Below, piece by piece: positions 1-11,171 of a DNA stretch of 64,000 nucleotides (the stretch's first letter is position 1; the number at the start of each line of letters is the position of its first letter). Both the position numbers and the translations under genes were made by a program. The notes under the pieces are model-generated. The model ran no database searches and was not told where the DNA came from. It saw only the letters and a list, made by a program, of their open reading frames with translations. The DNA is taken from NCBI RefSeq assembly GCF_014203325.1, contig NZ_JACHIV010000001.1:1427501-1491500 (forward strand). The letters are read 5' to 3'. Source of the DNA: Saccharopolyspora gloriosae. GTDB lineage: Bacteria > Actinomycetota > Actinomycetes > Mycobacteriales > Pseudonocardiaceae.

Positions 1-450
1 CGGCAACGGCCCGGCGATGGACTTCAGGTAGGGCACGCCGCCGCTGGCTTCGGCGGGGAAGAACTTCATCGCGGTCATGCCGCGCTCGGCCAGCCGCATC
101 GCCTCGGACACGGTGCTGATCCCGGCGAGGTAGGGGAGGCCGGTGGCGTCGATGTCGTCGAGCAGCCGATCCGTGCTGCCCGGCGTGACGATGTAGCGCG
201 CCCCGGCTTCGCGGGCCTTGTCGGCCTGCCCGACCTCGGTGACGGTGCCCGCGCCGACGACGATCTCCGGCACTTCGGCGGCGAGCTGTTCGATCGCGGG
301 AAGCCCGGCGGGCGTGCGCAGGGTGACCTCGATGGTGCGGATGCCGCCGCGCAGCAGCGCCTGCCCCAGCGGGACCGCGTGGGCGGCGTCGTCGAGGGCG
401 ACGACGGGAACGACGGGACTGATGTCGAGCACTTCGGAGGCAGTGTTCAT
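1..450 (-). CDS. eda: 2-dehydro-3-deoxyphosphogluconate (KDPG) aldolase, 3' part outside window
   Basis: The protein cleaves KDPG to pyruvate and glyceraldehyde 3-phosphate, the last step of the Entner-Doudoroff pathway. The frame opens at an ATG at 450 and stays open to the window edge, giving about 150 N-terminal residues of a usual 200-210. Family signatures seen are a glutamate in EVTLR (about residue 41), the GAGTV strand, VTPG, and the Schiff-base lysine in MKFFPAEASGG (about residue 129). It lies 105 bp downstream of edd on the same strand, so the two steps are probably co-transcribed. The identification is firm; the C-terminus is not visible. Confidence 0.93.
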   Translation of the reverse strand, partial: MNTASEVLDISPVVPVVALDDAAHAVPLGQALLRGGIRTIEVTLRTPAGLPAIEQLAAEVPEIVVGAGTVTEVGQADKAREAGARYIVTPGSTDRLLDDIDATGLPYLAGISTVSEAMRLAERGMTAMKFFPAEASGGVPYLKSIAGPLP

Positions 451-519
451 GGCGGGGTTCACCTGTTTCCGTAAACGCCAGTTCAGGCGGTCGATCGCAT
501 TGATCCTGTCATGTCGCGC

Positions 520-546
520 GGGGGCCGCGGGAGGTTCGCGGCCCCC
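520..546 (-). terminator. Hairpin between edd and eda
   Basis: A perfect 10-bp stem (520-529 with 537-546, loop of 7) sits in the 105-bp gap, just after the edd stop and before eda. There is no U-tract. It may stabilise or attenuate the edd transcript rather than end the operon; that role is inference. Confidence 0.5.
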
Positions 547-555
547 GGCGGAGGA

Positions 556-2415
<1,860 letters not shown>

Positions 2416-2961
2416 TCGTCGCCTCCTGACGGATTCGGTGCTGCTTGCGCACACGGGCGACGACGCTGGCGCCTCTGATCTTCGTGACGCCAGCCACACT
2501 AACGGGTGTGATGCAGAAGTCAAAACCGATACAGAGCAGGCCGTGATCGTGAACTCGGCATGTCGGATGGATGACGAGCCGCGATACGCGTCCGTTCAGC
2601 GGCACTGACCTGGAGCGATGCTCGCGCGCCCGGGACGCCGCTGCCTGCGGGCGGGCCGTACGAGGTCAGCGAGGTTCTGGTGATTTCCCGAGCGCGCCGG
2701 AGGGCCCGGAGCCCGCGGTCGACGGCGCGGCGGTGCCGTGAACGGCCGGTTGCGGCGGACCTCCCGCGGCCGAAGAAGATCACCACTTCGAGTCGGGGGT
2801 GCGGAATCGCCACGCGCGGCGCGACGGGATCCGCCTTCGATCGGGCGGAATCCCGTGGCCGCCGCGGCCGATCGGAGCTCCGCTGATCACCGCTCGTGTT
2901 CGGGACGGCCGGCGCGGTGGAGGGGCTTCCGAAGATCCGCTCGGCTGGCAGGATGGGGCGC
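2416..2961. other. Divergent intergenic region edd / small lipoprotein
   Basis: About 545 bp with no convincing gene. The open frames present are arginine-rich shadows. A hairpin with an 11-bp stem broken by one bulged base (2825-2835 with 2844-2855) lies in the middle. The last 150 bp before 2962 should hold the lipoprotein promoter and the first 100 bp that of edd, but I could not identify convincing -35/-10 pairs. Confidence 0.5.
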
Positions 2962-3579
2962 ATGCGCAGCGGTGTGGTGGCAGTGGTGCTGGCGAGCGCG
3001 GTGGCGCTGGCCGGATGTTCCGGCGGCAGCGGCGAACCGGAGCGGTCGCCCGACGCCGCGCCGCCGCCGGTGGCACCGCCGACGAGCGTGGCGCCGCCGC
3101 CCCCGGTGGAGCTCGACGACTCACCGACCCTGGAGAAGATCCGCCGGCGCGGTTCGCTGCTGGTCGGACTCCGCGCGGAGGAACCGGACTTCGCCGCGCG
3201 CGACGGCGCGGGCGGCTACCGCGGCTTCGACGTCGAGGTCGCGAAGCTGGTGGCCCAGGAGCTCGGCCTGAACCCGGACACCCAGATCTCCTACCGGCTG
3301 CTGCCGAAGACGCTGCGCGCCGACGCGCTCGCGGGCGGCAGCGTGGACCTGCAGTTCGGCGGCCTGGACCCGGCCGGCCCCGGCGTTGCCGGGGTCGGTC
3401 CGTACGCGGTCACCGAGGACGGCGCCGAGCACTTCCTGGTGATCAAGTCCGGGGACGACGCGATGCGCGATCAGCTCTCCGATGCGCTCACCGCGGTGGT
3501 GAGCGACGGCGGCTGGCAGCGGGCCTACGACGGCACGCTGGCCACGGCCGGGGTGCAGGCCCGCCCCGCTCCGCGCTGA
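2962..3579 (+). CDS. Short lipoprotein resembling half of a family 3 solute-binding protein
   Basis: The precursor has 205 residues with a signal peptide and lipobox LAGC (Cys19), then a proline-rich linker and a domain like the N-terminal lobe of amino-acid binding proteins. TLEKIRRRGSLLVGL and GFDVEVAKLVAQELGL match the start of the nearby GluB (TMANLKQAGKIRIG, GFDVEIGKIVAAKLGL). After the lobe-1 core the sequence passes directly to a lobe-1 C-terminal return (DGGWQRAYDGTLA). The roughly 90-residue second lobe is absent; family members usually have 260-300 residues. The reading frame is intact. It converges on the glutamate transporter operon, 19 bp from the gluD stop. Start chosen at the ATG that directly precedes the signal peptide; an in-frame ATG at 2953 is possible. 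Ligand binding is uncertain. Confidence 0.75.
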   Translation: MRSGVVAVVLASAVALAGCSGGSGEPERSPDAAPPPVAPPTSVAPPPPVELDDSPTLEKIRRRGSLLVGLRAEEPDFAARDGAGGYRGFDVEVAKLVAQELGLNPDTQISYRLLPKTLRADALAGGSVDLQFGGLDPAGPGVAGVGPYAVTEDGAEHFLVIKSGDDAMRDQLSDALTAVVSDGGWQRAYDGTLATAGVQARPAPR

Positions 3580-3598
3580 GCGGCGGCGGACCCGCCGG

Positions 3599-4465
3599 TC
3601 ACACCGCGCGGCCGGTCTCGACCGCGCTGGGCGCGGTGAGCCCGCCCTTGCGCCCCTGGCTGAGCCTGCGCTCGGTGAACACCGCGGCGCGGCTCAACGC
3701 GTAGTTGATCAGCACGAACACCACGCCGATGACGAAGTACGTCTGGATCGGGTTGTTCAGGTTCTGGATGACGATCTGCCCCTGCCGCACCAGATCCACG
3801 TACGAGATGATGAAGCCCAGCGAGGTGTCCTTCACGATCACCACGAGCTGGCTGATCAGCGCGGGCAGCATCGCCCGGAACGCCTGCGGCAGCACCACGG
3901 TGCGCAGCACCTGCGAGCGGCGCAGCCCGATCGCGTAAGCCGCCTCGCTCTGCCCGCGCGGCAGCGACATGATCCCGGCGCGCACGATCTCGGCGATGAT
4001 CACCGAGTTGTACGCGGTCAGCCCGATCACCAGGTACCACATCACCGGCATGTCCAGGCCGAACGACGGCAGCACCCGGCTGGCGAAGAAGACCGCGATG
4101 ACGACCGGCACGCCGCGCAGCAGCTCGACGAGGCCGACCACAGCCCACCGGTACCAGGGCGCCGCCACGACGCGCGAGACCGCGAGCAGCGTGCCGATGG
4201 CCAGCGAGAGCGCCATCGCCAGCACGGCCGCGAGCAGCGTGTTGCCGAGCCCGGCGCCGAGCAGGCTCCACAGTGCGGTGAACGTCCCGTTGGTGGGGTC
4301 GATCAGCGGCCCCCACTTGTCCACGGTGAGCTGGCCGTTGGTGCCGAGCGTCACCAGCACCCACGCCAGCAGCGCCAGCAGCAGCGCGCCCACGACGACG
4401 CTGACCACCAGTCCGCGCCGCTTGGCGACCGGCCCGGGAGCTTCGTAGAGCACCGAGTTCGTCAT
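3599..4465 (-). CDS. gluD: Glutamate-type ABC transporter permease
   Basis: This is a polar amino-acid permease (HisM family, 288 residues) with about five membrane helices, beginning at residues 19-41 (VVSVVVGALLLALLAWVLV). The cytoplasmic EAA loop that contacts the ATPase is seen around EAAYAIGLRRSQVLRTVVLPQA. It overlaps the upstream permease gene by 4 bp (ATGA at 4462-4465), showing translational coupling. With GluC it would form the heterodimeric channel. Assignment as GluD rather than another amino-acid system rests on the gluABCD order (ATPase, binding protein, two permeases) and the N-terminal extension typical of GluD. The substrate is inferred. Confidence 0.88.
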   Translation of the reverse strand: MTNSVLYEAPGPVAKRRGLVVSVVVGALLLALLAWVLVTLGTNGQLTVDKWGPLIDPTNGTFTALWSLLGAGLGNTLLAAVLAMALSLAIGTLLAVSRVVAAPWYRWAVVGLVELLRGVPVVIAVFFASRVLPSFGLDMPVMWYLVIGLTAYNSVIIAEIVRAGIMSLPRGQSEAAYAIGLRRSQVLRTVVLPQAFRAMLPALISQLVVIVKDTSLGFIISYVDLVRQGQIVIQNLNNPIQTYFVIGVVFVLINYALSRAAVFTERRLSQGRKGGLTAPSAVETGRAV

Positions 4466-5112
4466 CGGGCGATCGCCACCTTCCGCTCCAGGACGCCGAG
4501 CAGCAGCCCGGCCGGGATCGTGATCACCAGGTAGCCGAGGACCACCCCGATGAGCACCGGCAGCACGGCCTCACCGCGCGCCGAGGTCAGCGTGTCGCCG
4601 ACGGCGAACAGGTCCCCGCCGACGCCGAACGCGCCCACGATCGCCGAGTTCTTGATCATTGCGATGATCACGTTGCCCAGCGGCGGAACCACGGTGCGCA
4701 CCGCCTGCGGCAGCACGACCAGTCCCAGCGTCTGGCCGAATCCGAGGCCGATCGCGCGCGCCGCCTCGGCCTGGCCGGGCGGCACGGCGTTGATGCCGCT
4801 GCGGATCGCCTCGCACACGAACGCCGAGGTGTAGAGGGCGAGCCCGATGGTCCCGAACCAGAAGTACGAGCCGTTGAGCCCGAGCTCGGGCAGCCCGAAG
4901 GCCATGAAGAACAGCACCACGGTCAGCGGGCAGTTGCGGAACACGGTGACCCACGAGGTGCCGGTGGCGCGCAGCGGTGGCAGCGGCGCCACCCGGAACG
5001 CCGCGATCACGGTCCCCAGGACCATCGCGAGCACTCCCGCGTACAGGCAGATCTGCAGCGTGCGCAGCAGTCCGTTCAGGTACAGGGGCAGGTTGTCGGT
5101 GATGACGTGCAC
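4462..5112 (-). CDS. gluC: Glutamate-type ABC transporter permease
   Basis: HisM/GlnP-family permease of 216 residues with about five helices and the EAA loop EAARAIGLGFGQTLGLVVLPQA. I chose the GTG at 5112 because GGAGAG lies 5-6 bases upstream and the protein then begins MHVITDNLPLYLNGLLRTLQ, as in relatives. An in-frame ATG at 5145 would add 11 residues that do not look like the family. It is coupled to gluD by an ATGA overlap and separated from gluB by 74 bp that contain a strong hairpin. Confidence 0.88.
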   Translation of the reverse strand: MHVITDNLPLYLNGLLRTLQICLYAGVLAMVLGTVIAAFRVAPLPPLRATGTSWVTVFRNCPLTVVLFFMAFGLPELGLNGSYFWFGTIGLALYTSAFVCEAIRSGINAVPPGQAEAARAIGLGFGQTLGLVVLPQAVRTVVPPLGNVIIAMIKNSAIVGAFGVGGDLFAVGDTLTSARGEAVLPVLIGVVLGYLVITIPAGLLLGVLERKVAIAR

Positions 5113-5148
5113 GGTTCTCTCCGGCTCTGCGGACAGGGGAGGCATGGA

Positions 5149-5175
5149 TGAGGGGCGCCGTCGCGGCGCCCCTCA
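5149..5175 (-). terminator. Intra-operon hairpin between gluB and gluC
   Basis: A perfect 12-bp GC stem (5149-5160 with 5164-5175) has a 3-base loop and no U-run. It lies between the gluB stop and the gluC start. Hairpins at this place in binding-protein operons are known (for example malE-malF) to keep the binding protein more abundant than the permeases; that role here is inferred. Confidence 0.7.
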
Positions 5176-5186
5176 CCGGAATTCGA

Positions 5187-6080
5187 TCAGCTGCAAGGGT
5201 CGAGCTGCGGCAGCGGCGGCGTCTCCGGCGACACCTTGCCCGCGCTCGCCTGCCAGGCCTTCTCGTAGGTCCCGTCACCCGCGGCCTTGGTGAGCGTGTC
5301 GTCGATGAACTGGCAGAACGGCACGTCGCCCTTCTTGATGCCGATGCCGTAGGGCTCCGAGGTGAACTGCTTGTCGACGAGCTTGAACTGCCCGCCGCTG
5401 TTCTCCACCAGACCCATGAGGATCACGTTGTCGGTGGTCACGGCCTGCACCTGGCCGGTGCGCAGCGCGTCGGAGCACTTCGAGTAGACGTCGAACAACG
5501 TCAGGTTCTGCGGGTCGACGAACTTCTTGATCTCTTCGGCGGGGGTGGAGCCGGTGACCGAGCAGACCTTCGCGCCGCTGGCCCGCAGCGACTCGGGGCC
5601 GGTGATCTCCGCGTTGTCGCTCTTGACCATCAGGTCCTGCCCGGCTTCGTAGTACGGCCCGGCGAAGCTGATGCGCTCCTTGCGCTTGTCGTTGATCGTG
5701 TAGGTGGCCACGACCATGTCGACGAGGTCCTGCTCGATCTTCTCCTCGCGGGTCTTGCTCGGGGCTTCGACCCATTCGATCTGTTCCGGGGAGAGGCCGA
5801 GCTTGGCGGCGACGATCTTGCCGATCTCGACGTCGAAGCCCTGCGGCGTGCCGTCGAGGCCCTTGAGGCCGAACAGCGGCTGGTCGAACTTGGTGCCGAT
5901 GCGGATCTTGCCCGCCTGCTTCAGGTTCGCCATCGTGCTGCCGGGCGCGAACTCGGCGTTCGTGTCGACCGGGACGTCGGTGCCGCCCGCGAGCTGGTTG
6001 CCCCCGCCGCCTCCGCAGGCCGTCAGCACCAGCGCCGCCGACGCCACCAGCACGCCCCAGCGCATGCTCCGAGCTCTCAT
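5187..6080 (-). CDS. gluB: Glutamate-binding lipoprotein of the ABC transporter
   Basis: Family 3 extracellular solute-binding protein of 297 residues. It has a signal peptide with lipobox LTAC (Cys22) followed by a glycine run, then both lobes: lobe 1 (KIRIGTKFDQPLFG, GFDVEIGKIV, DMVVATYTIN, RISFAGPYY) and lobe 2 (KVCSVTGSTPAEEI, DAVTTDN-type hinge, PYGIGIKKGD). It would sit on the outer face of the membrane and pass an acidic amino acid to GluCD. Start chosen at the ATG at 6080, with a GAGAGGGG site about 9 bases upstream. It follows gluA after 64 bp. Confidence 0.92.
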   Translation of the reverse strand: MRARSMRWGVLVASAALVLTACGGGGGNQLAGGTDVPVDTNAEFAPGSTMANLKQAGKIRIGTKFDQPLFGLKGLDGTPQGFDVEIGKIVAAKLGLSPEQIEWVEAPSKTREEKIEQDLVDMVVATYTINDKRKERISFAGPYYEAGQDLMVKSDNAEITGPESLRASGAKVCSVTGSTPAEEIKKFVDPQNLTLFDVYSKCSDALRTGQVQAVTTDNVILMGLVENSGGQFKLVDKQFTSEPYGIGIKKGDVPFCQFIDDTLTKAAGDGTYEKAWQASAGKVSPETPPLPQLDPCS

Positions 6081-6116
6081 CTCGAATGCCCCTCTCTGAA
6101 ATGAACCGAACGGCGC

Positions 6117-6137
6117 GTCCCGCGACGTGCGCGGGAC
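6117..6137 (-). other. Short hairpin between gluA and gluB
   Basis: A perfect 8-bp stem (6117-6124 with 6130-6137, loop of 5) lies just past the gluA stop and 37 bp before gluB. It could protect the 3' end of a processed gluA segment or be incidental. Confidence 0.4.
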
Positions 6138-6144
6138 CGCGAGG

Positions 6145-6900
6145 TCAGTGGGTGAGGATCTTGCTCAGGAAGTCCTGGGCCCGCGCGCTCTCCGGTGCTT
6201 CGAAGAACCGGCTCGGCGTGGAGTCCTCGACGATGCGGCCGTCGGCCATGAACAGCACGCGGTGCGCGGCGCGGCGGGCGAAGCCCATCTCGTGGGTGAC
6301 GACGAGCATCGTCATGCCCTCGGCGGCCAGCCCGGCCATCACGTCGAGCACCTCGTTGACCATCTCCGGGTCGAGCGCGGAGGTCGGCTCGTCGAACAGC
6401 ATGACCTTCGGCTTCATCGCCAGGGCGCGGGCGATCGCCGCCCGCTGCTGCTGGCCGCCGGAGAGCTGGGCGGGGTACTTCTGCGCCTGGTCGGCGATCC
6501 CGACCCGTTCCAGCAGTGCCGTCGCCTCCCGCTCGGCGGTGGCCTTGTCGAGCTTGCGGACCTTGATCGGGCCGAGCAGCACGTTCTCGAGGATCGTCTT
6601 GTGCGCGAACAGGTTGAACTGCTGGAACACCATGCCCACGTCGGCGCGCAGCTCGGCGAGCGCGCGTCCTTCGGCGGGCAGCGGCTTGCCGTCGATCTCG
6701 ACGGTGCCGGAGTCGATCGGTTCGAGCCGGTTGATCGCGCGGCACAGCGTGGACTTGCCCGATCCGGACGGACCGAGCACGACCACGACCTGGCCGGGCG
6801 GCACGGTCAGGTCGATGTCCTGCAGCACGTGCAGGGACCCGAAGTGCTTGTCGACCGAGGACATGCGGATCATCGGCGAATCCGGGGTACCTGCGGTCAT
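6145..6900 (-). CDS. gluA: ATP-binding subunit of the glutamate-type ABC transporter
   Basis: A 251-residue ABC ATPase of the polar amino-acid subfamily. Walker A is GPSGSGKST (about 44-52), the Q-loop lies in [11 protein letters not shown], the signature is LSGGQQQR, Walker B is [14 protein letters not shown], and the switch histidine is in VVTHEM. Start at the ATG at 6900 with AGGAGAG 6 bases upstream. It is the first gene of the gluABCD operon, so transcription should begin in the 657-bp gap to its right. The [17 protein letters not shown] region is typical of GluA/GlnQ. Confidence 0.94.
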   Translation of the reverse strand: MTAGTPDSPMIRMSSVDKHFGSLHVLQDIDLTVPPGQVVVVLGPSGSGKSTLCRAINRLEPIDSGTVEIDGKPLPAEGRALAELRADVGMVFQQFNLFAHKTILENVLLGPIKVRKLDKATAEREATALLERVGIADQAQKYPAQLSGGQQQRAAIARALAMKPKVMLFDEPTSALDPEMVNEVLDVMAGLAAEGMTMLVVTHEMGFARRAAHRVLFMADGRIVEDSTPSRFFEAPESARAQDFLSKILTH

Positions 6901-7557
6901 GCACTCTCCTAGCCCGAGAAGTCCGGATCTGATGGCGAAAATTTAAGCCGCCGGACACGATTAGTCCATATGGTGCGGGTCAACGCAGGTTGCAACTCGG
7001 TTACGCGTCCGGGGAAGACGAGGGTTTTCCCGGATTCTCACAAGATCTGCCCGCAGGCCCGCCAACTGCGTGTACGCGTCTCTTCGCGGAGGGTTCCAGT
7101 GCGCGATCGATGATCGTTCCGAGCGTTCCCGCTGCTTCTGCTCGGTGACGTTCCGTGCTCGCAGGATTTCGGGTTCGCCCGTACGGCCGCGTTCGTGCGT
7201 GACTCGTAGTAGCGCCTGCGGGTGAAGTTCGATTGCGCCATTCGCCACTCATCTCGTACTCGCGGCCACGGCTTCGCCGACCGGATCGAACAATGCCCAC
7301 TATGAATGAGCCGACCCGCGCGGCGAGGCGTTTTCATTCGATTTCCCCGCCGGTCCGGAAATCGCGCGAGCACGCGGATTCCACCGCGCGGACCCGGTCC
7401 GGCGCCGGTCGGCACCGACGAGCGCGGGACCGCGCCACCCGCTCGGAAACGGCGGTCGTCGCAGCTCCGGGAGCTCCTGCGCAGGACCGGCAACGACCGT
7501 CGGCACTGGTCTCCGGGCGGCCATCGAACGCTCCTGAGCAGCCGATATGGTGGCGGG
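6901..7557. other. Divergent intergenic region gluA / miaB
   Basis: About 657 bp. No convincing gene was seen on either strand; the open frames are arginine/serine-rich and lack good ribosome sites. An AT-rich patch (6939-6947) and the segment around 6960-6980 could hold the gluA promoter (a TAATCG-like -10 on the minus strand), but this is weak. The miaB promoter should lie in the last 100 bp. Confidence 0.5.
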
Positions 7558-9048
7558 GTGAGCACGACGAGCGTTTCCAGGACATATGACATCCGCACGT
7601 ACGGATGCCAGATGAACGTGCACGATTCCGAGCGGCTGTCCGGAATGCTGGAAGACGCCGGTTACGTGCGCGCCGCGAAGGACCACGACCCCGACGTCGT
7701 CGTGTTCAACACCTGCGCGGTCCGGGAGAACGCCGACAACCGGCTCTACGGCAACCTCGGCAGGCTCCGGCCCGCGAAGCAGGAACACCCCGGCATGCAG
7801 ATCGCCGTCGGCGGTTGCCTCGCGCAGAAGGACCGCAGCGAGATCGTGCGCCGCGCGCCCTGGGTCGACGTCGTGTTCGGCACCCACAACCTCGGTTCGC
7901 TGCCCACGCTGCTCGAACGCGCCCGGCACAACGACGAGGCCGAGGTCGAGATCCTCGAATCGCTGGAGACGTTCCCGTCCACGCTGCCGGCCCGGCGCGA
8001 ATCGGCCTACTCCGGCTGGGTGTCGGTCTCGGTGGGGTGCAACAACACCTGCACGTTCTGCATCGTGCCCGCGCTGCGCGGCAAGGAGAAGGACCGGAGG
8101 CCCGGCGACGTGCTCGCCGAAGTGCAGGCCCTGGCCGACGAGGGTGTGCTCGAGGTGACGCTGCTCGGCCAGAACGTCAACGCCTACGGCGTCGAGTTCG
8201 GCGACCGGCTCGCCTTCGGCAAGCTGTTGCGCTCCTGCGGCGAGATCGACGGCCTCGAACGCGTGCGCTTCACCTCGCCGCACCCGCGCGACTTCACCGA
8301 CGACGTGATCGAGGCGATGGCCGAGACGCCCAACGTCTGCCACCAGCTGCACATGCCGCTGCAATCCGGCTCGGACCGGGTGCTCAAGGCGATGCGCCGG
8401 TCCTACCGCTCGGACCGCTACCTGAACATCCTGAGCAAGGTGCGCGAGGCGATGCCGGACGCGTCGATCACCACCGACCTCATCGTCGGTTTCCCCGGCG
8501 AGACCGAAGAGGACTTCGAAGCGACCCTCGACGTCGTCCGCCGAGCGCGGTTCAGCACGGCGTTCACCTTCCAGTACTCCAAGCGCCCCGGCACGCCCGC
8601 CGCCGAGCTGCCCGACCAGCTGCCGAAGGAAGTCGTGCAGGAGCGCTACGAACGGCTCGTCGCGGTGCAGAACGAGATGTCCTGGGAGCTCAACAAGGGC
8701 CTCGTCGGCCAGGACGTCGAACTGCTCGTCGCCGAAGGCGAAGGCCGCAAGGACGTCGAGACCCGCAGGCTCTCCGGCCGGGCCCGCGACGGGCGGCTCG
8801 TGCACTTCCACCCCGGCGGTGCCATCGACCGCGAGATCCGGCCCGGCGACATCGTGCGCACCACCATCACCAGGGGTGCCCCGCACCACCTCGTCGCGGA
8901 CGGCGAGCTCAGCGCGCACCGGCGCACCAAGGCCGGCGACCGGTGGGAGGAGGGCCGCAGGCCCAAGACCTCCGGGACCAGCCTGGGGCTGCCCACCTTC
9001 GGCGCCCCGGCGGCGCCGCCCGCGACCGAACAAGGATGTGGCTGTTGA
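7558..9048 (+). CDS. miaB: tRNA-2-methylthio-N6-dimethylallyladenosine synthase
   Basis: A radical-SAM methylthiotransferase that adds a methylthio group at C2 of i6A37 in tRNAs. It has 496 residues: an N-terminal UPF0004 domain with Fe-S cysteines at Cys17 (TYGCQMN), Cys53 (NTCAVREN) and Cys87 (GGCLAQ); a radical-SAM domain with CNNTCTFC (Cys161, 165, 168); and a TRAM domain at about 390-460. A 35-residue tail ends in EQGCGC. The GTG at 7558 is the only start that places the first cysteine motif near the N-terminus. The partner enzyme MiaA, which makes i6A, is encoded 3.2 kb downstream on the same strand. Confidence 0.95.
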   Translation: MSTTSVSRTYDIRTYGCQMNVHDSERLSGMLEDAGYVRAAKDHDPDVVVFNTCAVRENADNRLYGNLGRLRPAKQEHPGMQIAVGGCLAQKDRSEIVRRAPWVDVVFGTHNLGSLPTLLERARHNDEAEVEILESLETFPSTLPARRESAYSGWVSVSVGCNNTCTFCIVPALRGKEKDRRPGDVLAEVQALADEGVLEVTLLGQNVNAYGVEFGDRLAFGKLLRSCGEIDGLERVRFTSPHPRDFTDDVIEAMAETPNVCHQLHMPLQSGSDRVLKAMRRSYRSDRYLNILSKVREAMPDASITTDLIVGFPGETEEDFEATLDVVRRARFSTAFTFQYSKRPGTPAAELPDQLPKEVVQERYERLVAVQNEMSWELNKGLVGQDVELLVAEGEGRKDVETRRLSGRARDGRLVHFHPGGAIDREIRPGDIVRTTITRGAPHHLVADGELSAHRRTKAGDRWEEGRRPKTSGTSLGLPTFGAPAAPPATEQGCGC

Positions 9049-9635
9049 GCGACGACGAGCGGCGATCCCGCCCCGAGCCGGACGAACCGGTGGACCCCGG
9101 CGACTCGACCAGCCCGGACCTCGACGCTCAGGAAGGGACCGACGTGCAGCGCACGGAACCAACGGACACGAGCGGCACCGACCAGGACCGCGCCGACCGG
9201 CAGAGCCTCTCCCAGGCCGAACGCGACCTGCTGCGGCGCATCGACCCCGGCAGCAAAGCCGTCACCATCGCGGCCGTCATCCTGGTCCTGATCGTCAGCT
9301 CGCTGCTGCCGTGGATCGGGGACTCGACCGGCCTGGAGATCCTGCTCGGACGCGCCGACCCGGCGTTGGACGTCGGCCTGCTGCCCAGGCTGTTCGCGCT
9401 CAACGCCACCATCGTCGGCGTGCTGATCGGTGCGCTGGCGCTCACCACCCGCCGCTGGGCGATCGCGTGGGTGGCGGGGATGGCGGCCATCATCGTGTCC
9501 TTCGAAGGCATGATCGCGATCTGGTCCCGACAGACCACGCCTTCGGGCGGCCCCTCGTGGGGTTTGGTGCTCGCCGCGCTGTGCATGGTCGTGCTGGCCG
9601 TGCAGTGGATCCGCGTGGTGCTGACCCGGCCCTGA
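9036..9635 (+). CDS. Four-helix membrane protein next to miaB (Rv2732c-like)
   Basis: The protein has 199 residues. The first 75 are acidic and hydrophilic. Four membrane helices follow (starting around [56 protein letters not shown] and [17 protein letters not shown]). The frame overlaps the miaB end by 13 bp if the ATG at 9036 is used. A TTG at 9045 overlapping the miaB stop, with AAGGA 8 bases upstream, is an equally good start. Position and topology match the conserved mycobacterial protein beside miaB; its function is not known to me. Confidence 0.82.
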   Translation: MWLLSDDERRSRPEPDEPVDPGDSTSPDLDAQEGTDVQRTEPTDTSGTDQDRADRQSLSQAERDLLRRIDPGSKAVTIAAVILVLIVSSLLPWIGDSTGLEILLGRADPALDVGLLPRLFALNATIVGVLIGALALTTRRWAIAWVAGMAAIIVSFEGMIAIWSRQTTPSGGPSWGLVLAALCMVVLAVQWIRVVLTRP

Positions 9636-9775
9636 CGTCCGCTTCCGGCGAGGACCTCGTTCTCGCGGCGAGGCGAAACCCGCGCGGATCGCGGCTCGGC
9701 GGCTCAGCTGCGACGAACCCGTTGGCGCGCCCGGCGACCGCCCGTGCGCAAGAACGGGTCGTGACGGTGCCGGGC

Positions 9776-9800
9776 GGTGGGCGCCGATCGGGCGCCCACC
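9776..9800. terminator. Bidirectional terminator hairpin
   Basis: A perfect 10-bp stem (9776-9785 with 9791-9800, loop GATCG) lies between the convergent membrane-protein gene and the DUF349 gene and starts 10 bp beyond the DUF349 stop. No U-tract, as is common in high-GC actinobacteria. Confidence 0.75.
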
Positions 9801-9810
9801 CCGGAATCGA

Positions 9811-11139
9811 TCAGCGGTCGGCCAGGGCCTGCTCCGCGGCGGAGAGCCACACGCGCCACTGACCGGCCTGCTCGTCGGCCTTCTTGGCGCGCTTCTCGTC
9901 GCCCGCCGCGCGCGCCTTCTCGGCCTGCGCCTCGAACTGCTCCACCCGCTCGCGGAACTGGTCGACCCGCGCCTGCGCCTCCGGGTCGGTGCGCCGCCAC
10001 TGCGCGTCCGACGCCGACCGGACCCGGTCGGCGACCGTGCGCAACCGGCCTTCGAGCTCGCGCATCCGCTCCCGCGGCACCTTGCCGACCTCGTCCCAGC
10101 GCTGCTGGATCCGCTGCAGGTGCGCCTGCGCGGCGGACAGGTCCGCGCCGGGATCGATCGCCTCTGCCTCGGTGAGCAGCGCTTCCTTCAACTTGGCGTT
10201 CTCCGCGAACTCCGCGTCGCGTTCCGAGAACGCCGCCGAGCGGCGGGCGAAGAACGCGTCCTGCGCGGCGCGGAACCGCTGCCACAGCGCGTCGTCGCTG
10301 TCCTTCGGAGCACGGCCGCTGGCCTTCCACTCCGCCATCAGGTCCTTGTAGCGCGTGGCCGTCGCGCCCCAGTCGGTCGACTCGGTCAGCGACTCGGCCT
10401 CGTCGACGAGCTCCTGCTTGCGGACCTTCGAGGCCGCGCGCTGCCGGTCGAGGTCGGCGAAGTGCGACCCGCGCCTGCGGTTGAACGCGTCGCGGGCCTT
10501 GGAGAACCGCCGCCACAGCTGCTCGTCGGTCTTGCGGTCCACACCGCGCACCGACTTCCACTCGTCGAGGATCCCGCGCAAGCGGTCCCCGGCGGACTTC
10601 CAGTGCGTCGCCTCCGCCGCGATCTCCTCGGCCTCGGCGGCCAGCGCCTCCTTGCGGGCCACCGCGTCCGTGCGGGCCTGCTCCTTGTGCGCCTTCGCTT
10701 CCTCGACCGCCTTCTCAGCGTGCTGCACGAGGTGTTCGACCAAGGCGCCCAGCGCCTCCAGGTCGCCGACGACGGCGGCTTCGGGCAGTCCGTCGCGCAG
10801 GTGCTTCGCGCTGGTCAACGACTGCTTCGCGTCCCCGGAGCGACTGCTGAGCCGCTTCTCGAGCAGCTCGGCCTCGGTGCGCAGGTCGTCGAACTTCCGG
10901 GCGAAGTGCGCCAACCCCTCCGACGGCTCACCCGCCTGCCAGGAACCCACGGCGCGCTCACCGTCGACCGTGCGCACCCACACGGTGCCTGCTTCGTCCA
11001 CCCGGCCCCACTGGCCCGGATTCGCCGAAGCCGCCGGGACCGTGGGCGTTGTCGAGGTGGACCCGGTCCCGGTGACGGCCGCAGCCGCGTCGGGCGTGGC
11101 GCCCGCAGTGCTCTCAGGGGTCGTGTCCTGGTGCGTCAT
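9811..11139 (-). CDS. DUF349 repeat protein (Rv2731-like)
   Basis: A 442-residue soluble protein. The first 50 residues are alanine/threonine-rich, followed by VGSWQAGEPSEGLAHFARKF and then several tandem DUF349 repeats. These are mostly charged helices with predicted coiled-coil character and repeated signatures such as W-x3-G-R-x-P/DxxLWxRFR (DEQLWRRFSKARDAF and DALWQRFRAAQDAFF). DUF349 proteins are widespread; their biochemical role is not established. Start: ATG at 11139 with GAGGAGG 9 bases upstream. The leader carries two adjacent hairpins. Confidence 0.85.
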   Translation of the reverse strand: MTHQDTTPESTAGATPDAAAAVTGTGSTSTTPTVPAASANPGQWGRVDEAGTVWVRTVDGERAVGSWQAGEPSEGLAHFARKFDDLRTEAELLEKRLSSRSGDAKQSLTSAKHLRDGLPEAAVVGDLEALGALVEHLVQHAEKAVEEAKAHKEQARTDAVARKEALAAEAEEIAAEATHWKSAGDRLRGILDEWKSVRGVDRKTDEQLWRRFSKARDAFNRRRGSHFADLDRQRAASKVRKQELVDEAESLTESTDWGATATRYKDLMAEWKASGRAPKDSDDALWQRFRAAQDAFFARRSAAFSERDAEFAENAKLKEALLTEAEAIDPGADLSAAQAHLQRIQQRWDEVGKVPRERMRELEGRLRTVADRVRSASDAQWRRTDPEAQARVDQFRERVEQFEAQAEKARAAGDEKRAKKADEQAGQWRVWLSAAEQALADR

Positions 11140-11171
11140 GACCGGAATCCTCCTCGGGTACCCGCTTCGGT

